Positions 12,337-15,572 of a stretch of DNA of 15,572 nt are shown in pieces. This DNA comes from Verrucomicrobia bacterium UBA1731 (GTDB lineage Bacteria; Verrucomicrobiota; Kiritimatiellia; RFP12; UBA1067), in NCBI GenBank assembly GCA_002317575.1, contig DCIH01000039.1:10672-26243 (forward strand), written 5' to 3'. Below the pieces are notes generated by a model. The model did no database searches and was not told the DNA's origin. It saw only the letters and a list, made by a program, of their open reading frames with translations. Each line of letters begins with the position of its first letter. Within the stretch, counting starts at the first letter, position 1. A program made the translations under genes and the position numbers.

Positions 12337-13584
12337 TCAGAACGCGTACGAAACCGACGTCGAAATCAAGTGCGAGAACGCGTTGTCGCATTCGAACCGG
12401 AAGGACTGCCCCGTTTCGCGGACGCGCACCGTCCGCGGCTCGCAATCCATGACGATGAGACCGTAGCCGACATCCCAACGGAGGTTCTTGAGGATGTTCC
12501 AGCCCAACCCGAAGCTCAGGATGTGGCGGTCGCCGGCCGGCAGCATCGTCGTGGCGTGCTTGGAATTCGTGGGGTCGAGGTCGAACACATACCCGAGGCG
12601 CGCCGTCCAGTCCTCGGCGAAATCGTACTCCGTGCCGAAGCCGAACCGGAACGAATCGCGCCACTTGAGCGGAAGCTTGTAGCCGCACGTACCGCCCGTC
12701 GGCGTGCGCGCCGGAATCTTGAAGTTGATGTCGTCGACGCTGCTCCATTCCGTCCACGTCACCACGGCGCCCAGGCGCCACTTTTCCGTGGCGTCGTAGT
12801 TGAGGCCCGCCGTGACGGACTGCGGCAGCGTCAGCTTCGCGCTCGCGTCGGAATGCGTCTGCCCGCCGATCGCCGCATAAGGATAACCCATGAGCATGCC
12901 GTTTATGTCGAAATCGCCCTGGATGTTGTGTTTGATCTGCGAGCGGTACACGACACCGAAGGAAAGCTTCTTCGTGATCTTGAAGTCCGTCGCGAAATCG
13001 TATCCGATCGAATAGTCGTCGCCTTCGAGTTCGCTTTTGAGCGACGTCCCGGGCACGCCGAAATACGGGCGCTTCTTATTGTCGAAATAGATGTAGCTCA
13101 GCTTGAGCCCGCCGCCCACGCTCCACCAGTCCGTAACCTTCCACGCCAGATTGGGGTTGAACGAGTACTGGATGAGCGTCGTTTCCGTGGTGTCGCCCGC
13201 CAGCGCCCAGGTGTCGCCGTAGGTCGTGCCAAGTCCTGCCTCGCTGTACCCACCCAGACCGAACGCCAGATCGAACGGCAACGGCACCACCAGGTAGAAT
13301 GTGGGATCGCAAAACCAGCCGGAATTCATCTTGGGCTGCGTGACGCCATCCACCTTGCAGTCGCAGAACGGATTGATCATCGTGGCGCCGACCATGACAG
13401 ACACATTCGTCAATTCCGTCATATTGGCCGGGTTGTAATACACCGCGGACGCATCGCGCGTGGCGCCAACCAAGGTGCCGCCCAACGCGCTGCCGCGGGA
13501 GGATGCCTCATAAATGCCGAATCCAGCGGCAAAAACACCCTGCGCGACGAGAATGGCCGAAAAAAGGGAAAGCTGCTTCTTCAT
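12337..13584 (-). CDS. FadL/TodX-family outer-membrane channel for hydrophobic compounds
   Basis: This is a 415-aa outer-membrane beta-barrel protein. A signal peptide (residues 1-19, cleavage after VFA) is followed by the FadL-type N-terminal plug (AGFGIYEASSRGSALGG, then ATRDASAVYYNPANM at 41-55, matching the family D-A-S--YNPA-M pattern). The rest is alternating beta strands, and the last residue is Phe (SVSYAF), the usual barrel-assembly signal. FadL proteins pass long-chain fatty acids or aromatic hydrocarbons across the outer membrane; the substrate here is unknown. Four cysteines near Cys75-Cys93 and others downstream could form disulfides. The ATG at 13584 opens the signal peptide; an in-frame TTG nine codons upstream is less likely. 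The gene has its own promoter and is followed closely by tetR. Confidence 0.93.
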   Translation of the reverse strand: MKKQLSLFSAILVAQGVFAAGFGIYEASSRGSALGGTLVGATRDASAVYYNPANMTELTNVSVMVGATMINPFCDCKVDGVTQPKMNSGWFCDPTFYLVVPLPFDLAFGLGGYSEAGLGTTYGDTWALAGDTTETTLIQYSFNPNLAWKVTDWWSVGGGLKLSYIYFDNKKRPYFGVPGTSLKSELEGDDYSIGYDFATDFKITKKLSFGVVYRSQIKHNIQGDFDINGMLMGYPYAAIGGQTHSDASAKLTLPQSVTAGLNYDATEKWRLGAVVTWTEWSSVDDINFKIPARTPTGGTCGYKLPLKWRDSFRFGFGTEYDFAEDWTARLGYVFDLDPTNSKHATTMLPAGDRHILSFGLGWNILKNLRWDVGYGLIVMDCEPRTVRVRETGQSFRFECDNAFSHLISTSVSYAF

Positions 13585-13586
13585 GT

Positions 13587-13611
13587 TTGACACATTCCTG
13601 ATTTTTGTCAA
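13587..13611 (-). other. Inverted repeat in the FadL-like gene leader
   Basis: The minus strand has TTGACA (13606-13611) and TGTCAA (13587-13592), a 6-bp inverted repeat with a 13-nt loop. It occupies most of the predicted untranslated leader and ends 2 nt before the ATG. The only Shine-Dalgarno-like sequence (AGGA) is in the loop. It could be a weak RNA hairpin or an operator half-site pair; chance cannot be excluded. Confidence 0.35.
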
Positions 13612-13619
13612 CGGCGCGC

Positions 13620-13648
13620 ATTATAACAAAGAAGGGCCGCCTGCGCAA
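13620..13648 (-). promoter_or_regulatory. Promoter of the FadL-like gene and tetR
   Basis: On the minus strand TTGCGC (13643-13648), a 17-nt spacer and TATAAT (13620-13625) are present, with TGT before the -10 giving an extended form. It lies in the 93-bp gap between the pyrB-type stop and the FadL-like start. A T-rich run (seven T) just upstream of the -35 might act as an UP element. Confidence 0.65.
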
Positions 13649-13677
13649 CCCTCCCCCAAAAAAACTTCAAACTATCC

Positions 13678-14754
13678 TCAGTACCCGCAGCCGAGGATCT
13701 CCCGCTCGTAGCCGAACGTGGCCGCGATGAGCGCCGCGCGGATCCACATGCCGTTGCGCATCTGCCGCCAGTACATGGCACGCGGATCGTGGTCGCAGCA
13801 CGTGGCGATTTCGTCGCGGCGCGGCAACGGGTGCATGATCACGCCGTCCTTCGGAAGGAGCTTGAGCTCTTCGGCGCCGAACTTGAACTTCGAGGTGTCG
13901 ATCCGCGCGGACTCGCCCTTGTCCTTGTCCCACTCGTCCTGAATGCGCGTCATGTACACCGCGTCGGAAAGCGACGTCGCCTCGCGGAGATTGTCCGACA
14001 GCGCGTAGGAAACGCCCTTGGCCTTGAGGATATCCAGCACGTCCTCGGGGACCTGCAGTTCCTTCGGCGCCACGAACACCTGGCGGACGTTCTCGAAATT
14101 GGTGAGCAGGTACGACAGGGATCGCACCGTCCGCCCGCGCAGCAGGTCGCCGCAGAACGTGACCGTGCGGTTCTTGAGACCGCCCTTCGTCTCGAACGAA
14201 CGCAGCAGCGTGTACACGTCGAGGAGCGCCTGCGTCGGGTGCTGGTCCTTGCCCGAACCGGCGTTGATGATCGGGATCGGACGGTCGGAGTTGGAAAGCT
14301 CCCACGCCATCTGCTCGGCGAGTCCCTTCTCGGGCGTGCGCATGATGATCATGTCGAAATACGAGGAGAAGGTGCGGATCGAATCCTCCTTCGATTCGCC
14401 CTTGAATTCGGACGACGTCGCCGCGTCGCGCACGCTGCCCGTGGTGAGACCCAGGATCTGGCACGCCGCCAGGTGCGACAGGAACGTGCGGGAACTCGGC
14501 TGCGAGAAGTAGAGCATCGCGCGCTTGTGCGCCAGAAGGCCCTTTAGGTAAAGCGCGCCTTCCCGCGACTTGTTGATGAAGCGGATGCGGTTCGCGAGCG
14601 CCGCCAGACGCTCCAGGAGCGCGCGGTCGAACTGCTGCGCGATGAGCGTATGATAGGGCGTGCCCGGCAGGTTCCAGTTTTCAAGATACGGCCGCTTGTC
14701 CTCCAGCGGAAGATTCTGGAAGTCCTTAAAACCAATCGACGTCAACCTCGCCAT
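13678..14754 (-). CDS. pyrB: Aspartate carbamoyltransferase, divergent subtype with N-terminal extension
   Basis: This enzyme is predicted to join carbamoyl phosphate and aspartate in the second step of pyrimidine synthesis. It is 358 aa, longer than the usual 300-310, with about 35 extra N-terminal residues. The carbamoyl phosphate site reads SQPSSRTFLS (84-93) in place of the usual STRTR--FE. FKGESKEDS (117-125) holds the Lys118 that corresponds to the mobile-loop lysine. NAGSGKDQHPTQALLD (164-179) and HPLPRRDEI (308-316) are the aspartate-transcarbamoylase hallmarks. The ATG at 14754 is chosen for GAGGGG 6 nt upstream; two further in-frame ATGs (14775, 14784) are closer to the terminator and lack a ribosome binding site. 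No regulatory pyrI gene is in the window. A related transcarbamoylase with another acceptor amino acid is less likely. Confidence 0.87.
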   Translation of the reverse strand: MARLTSIGFKDFQNLPLEDKRPYLENWNLPGTPYHTLIAQQFDRALLERLAALANRIRFINKSREGALYLKGLLAHKRAMLYFSQPSSRTFLSHLAACQILGLTTGSVRDAATSSEFKGESKEDSIRTFSSYFDMIIMRTPEKGLAEQMAWELSNSDRPIPIINAGSGKDQHPTQALLDVYTLLRSFETKGGLKNRTVTFCGDLLRGRTVRSLSYLLTNFENVRQVFVAPKELQVPEDVLDILKAKGVSYALSDNLREATSLSDAVYMTRIQDEWDKDKGESARIDTSKFKFGAEELKLLPKDGVIMHPLPRRDEIATCCDHDPRAMYWRQMRNGMWIRAALIAATFGYEREILGCGY

Positions 14755-14760
14755 TTCGTT

Positions 14761-14766
14761 CCCCTC
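14761..14766 (-). promoter_or_regulatory. Ribosome binding site deciding the pyrB start
   Basis: GAGGGG on the minus strand is 6 nt from the ATG at 14754 and lies downstream of the two alternative in-frame ATGs, which selects the 14754 start. Confidence 0.65.
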
Positions 14767-14784
14767 GCTTTCCATGATGATCAT

Positions 14785-14815
14785 AAAAAAGGCGCACGCC
14801 TTAGCGTACGCCCTT
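14785..14815 (-). terminator. Intrinsic terminator after the ornithine carbamoyltransferase gene
   Basis: Minus-strand RNA beginning 3 nt after the stop codon at 14819 can form an 11-bp GC-rich stem with one bulged G (arms AAGGGCGTACGC and GCGTGCGCCTT, loop TAAG). A run of six T follows, two of them within the stem. This is a textbook rho-independent terminator. It lies 30 nt upstream of the aspartate carbamoyltransferase start, in the same direction. Confidence 0.8.
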
Positions 14816-14818
14816 GGG

Positions 14819-15572
14819 TCAAATGTTTTTCCGGTCGCACAACGCGCTCACGAAAAGCGCTTTTATCGTGTGCATTCGGTTTTCCGACTCGTCGAAGACC
14901 TTCGAGTATTTCGACTCGAACACCTCGTCCGTCACCTCCAGCGCGCCGGACTCCTTCGTCACGTCCGTGTTGAAATCGTGGAACGCCGGCAGACAGTGCA
15001 GGAACATGAGCTTGCCGTCCAGATTGCCCGTCGCGGCCATCAGCTCCATGTTGATCTGATAGGGGCGGAGCATCTTGATGCGCTCGGCCGTCTTGTCCTC
15101 TTCGCCCATCGACACCCACACGTCGGTGTACAGCACATTCGCGCCCTTGACGCCTTCCTTGGGGTCTTCGAACACCTTGATCGTGGAACCGTTCTTCGCG
15201 GCGACGGCCTCGGCTTCGGCCAAGACGTCCGGATCGGGCCACAGCGCCTTGGGCGTGCAGCACACGTAATTGACCTTCGCCTTCGCGCAGCCCATCATGA
15301 GCGAATTCGCGACGTTGTTGCGGCCGTCGCCCACGTAGGCGACCGTCACGCCTTCGAGCGTGCCGAATGTCTCCTTCACGGTGAGCAGGTCCGCGAAGAT
15401 CTGCGTGGGATGGTACGCGTCCGTGAGGCCGTTCCACACGGGAACGCCGCTCCACGTCGCGAGCTCCTCCACCGTCTCCTGCTTGAAGCCGCGGAACAAA
15501 ATGCCGTCGTAGATGCGCCCGAGCACGCGCGCCGTGTCCTTGACGCTTTCCTTCTTGCCGAAGTGGATGTCG
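14819..15572 (-). CDS. argF: Ornithine carbamoyltransferase, C-terminal three quarters (cut by the right window edge)
   Basis: This enzyme condenses ornithine and carbamoyl phosphate to citrulline in arginine synthesis, or runs in reverse in the arginine deiminase pathway. About 250 residues are visible, entering at DIHFGKKESVKDTARVLG; the STRTR carbamoyl phosphate loop is outside. Present are DAYHPTQIFADLLTV, the GDGRNNVANS motif, the ornithine-binding DVWVSMGEE loop, FLHCLPAFHD with the catalytic cysteine, and the C-terminal SENRMHTIKAL. These separate it clearly from the aspartate enzyme next door. The sequence is closer to the ArcB/ArgI type than to the short anabolic ArgF type, so arcB is an alternative name; context does not decide. 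It ends at an intrinsic terminator. Confidence 0.94.
   Translation of the reverse strand, partial: DIHFGKKESVKDTARVLGRIYDGILFRGFKQETVEELATWSGVPVWNGLTDAYHPTQIFADLLTVKETFGTLEGVTVAYVGDGRNNVANSLMMGCAKAKVNYVCCTPKALWPDPDVLAEAEAVAAKNGSTIKVFEDPKEGVKGANVLYTDVWVSMGEEDKTAERIKMLRPYQINMELMAATGNLDGKLMFLHCLPAFHDFNTDVTKESGALEVTDEVFESKYSKVFDESENRMHTIKALFVSALCDRKNI

Noticed and set aside
12310..13590. Plus-strand open frame of 426 codons antisense to the FadL-like gene
   Set aside because: The minus strand has signal peptide, FadL motifs and C-terminal Phe; the antisense product is low-complexity Arg/Val/His rich.

Overview
This is a GC-rich, tightly packed bacterial chromosomal window. All fifteen genes that I can support lie on the minus strand and are transcribed from right to left. 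The gene content suggests a Gram-negative member of the PVC superphylum, most likely the Kiritimatiellota/Lentisphaerota/Verrucomicrobiota side. The main clues are a very long GreA-family factor (about 674 aa, resembling the extended GreA of Chlamydiae), a GH10 xylanase of the type common in those phyla, a FadL-type outer-membrane protein, and an OFA-type transporter. The phylum assignment is inference; no rRNA or complete marker gene is present to settle it.

In transcription order from the right edge: (1) an ornithine carbamoyltransferase cut by the window edge, an intrinsic terminator, and an aspartate carbamoyltransferase of a divergent subtype. These are the two enzymes that draw carbamoyl phosphate into arginine and pyrimidine metabolism. 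(2) A regulated transport block: a FadL-family outer-membrane channel, a TetR regulator 10 nt behind it, and an OFA-family MFS transporter. The MFS promoter carries two copies of a CACAAT/ATTGTG-type palindrome, one exactly filling the -35/-10 spacer. A complete tyrosine recombinase (XerC/XerD type) follows with an ATGA overlap. (3) A nucleoside (uridine-like) kinase with a threonyl-tRNA-synthetase-like N-terminal region, preceded by its own -10 element only 7 nt from the ATG. (4) A housekeeping block: long GreA, a DksA/TraR protein with a histone-H1-like lysine-rich N-terminus, LspA, a shortened MiaA, an orphan OppD/DppD-like ABC ATPase and a DedA protein. (5) A secreted GH10 xylanase with its own promoter, then ftsH running off the left edge.

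Five promoters can be read by eye. All five have an extended -10 (TG-N-TATAAT-like), and two sit so close to the start codon, with no Shine-Dalgarno, that the transcripts should be leaderless. The most distinctive points are the paired operator upstream of the MFS gene, the neighbouring GreA and DksA-like RNA-polymerase secondary-channel factors, and the MiaA and OppD-like proteins that each lack an internal segment present in their families. No gene-free stretch exceeds 300 bases; the longest gaps are about 90-120 bp and hold promoters. I see no rRNA, tRNA, CRISPR array or insertion sequence.
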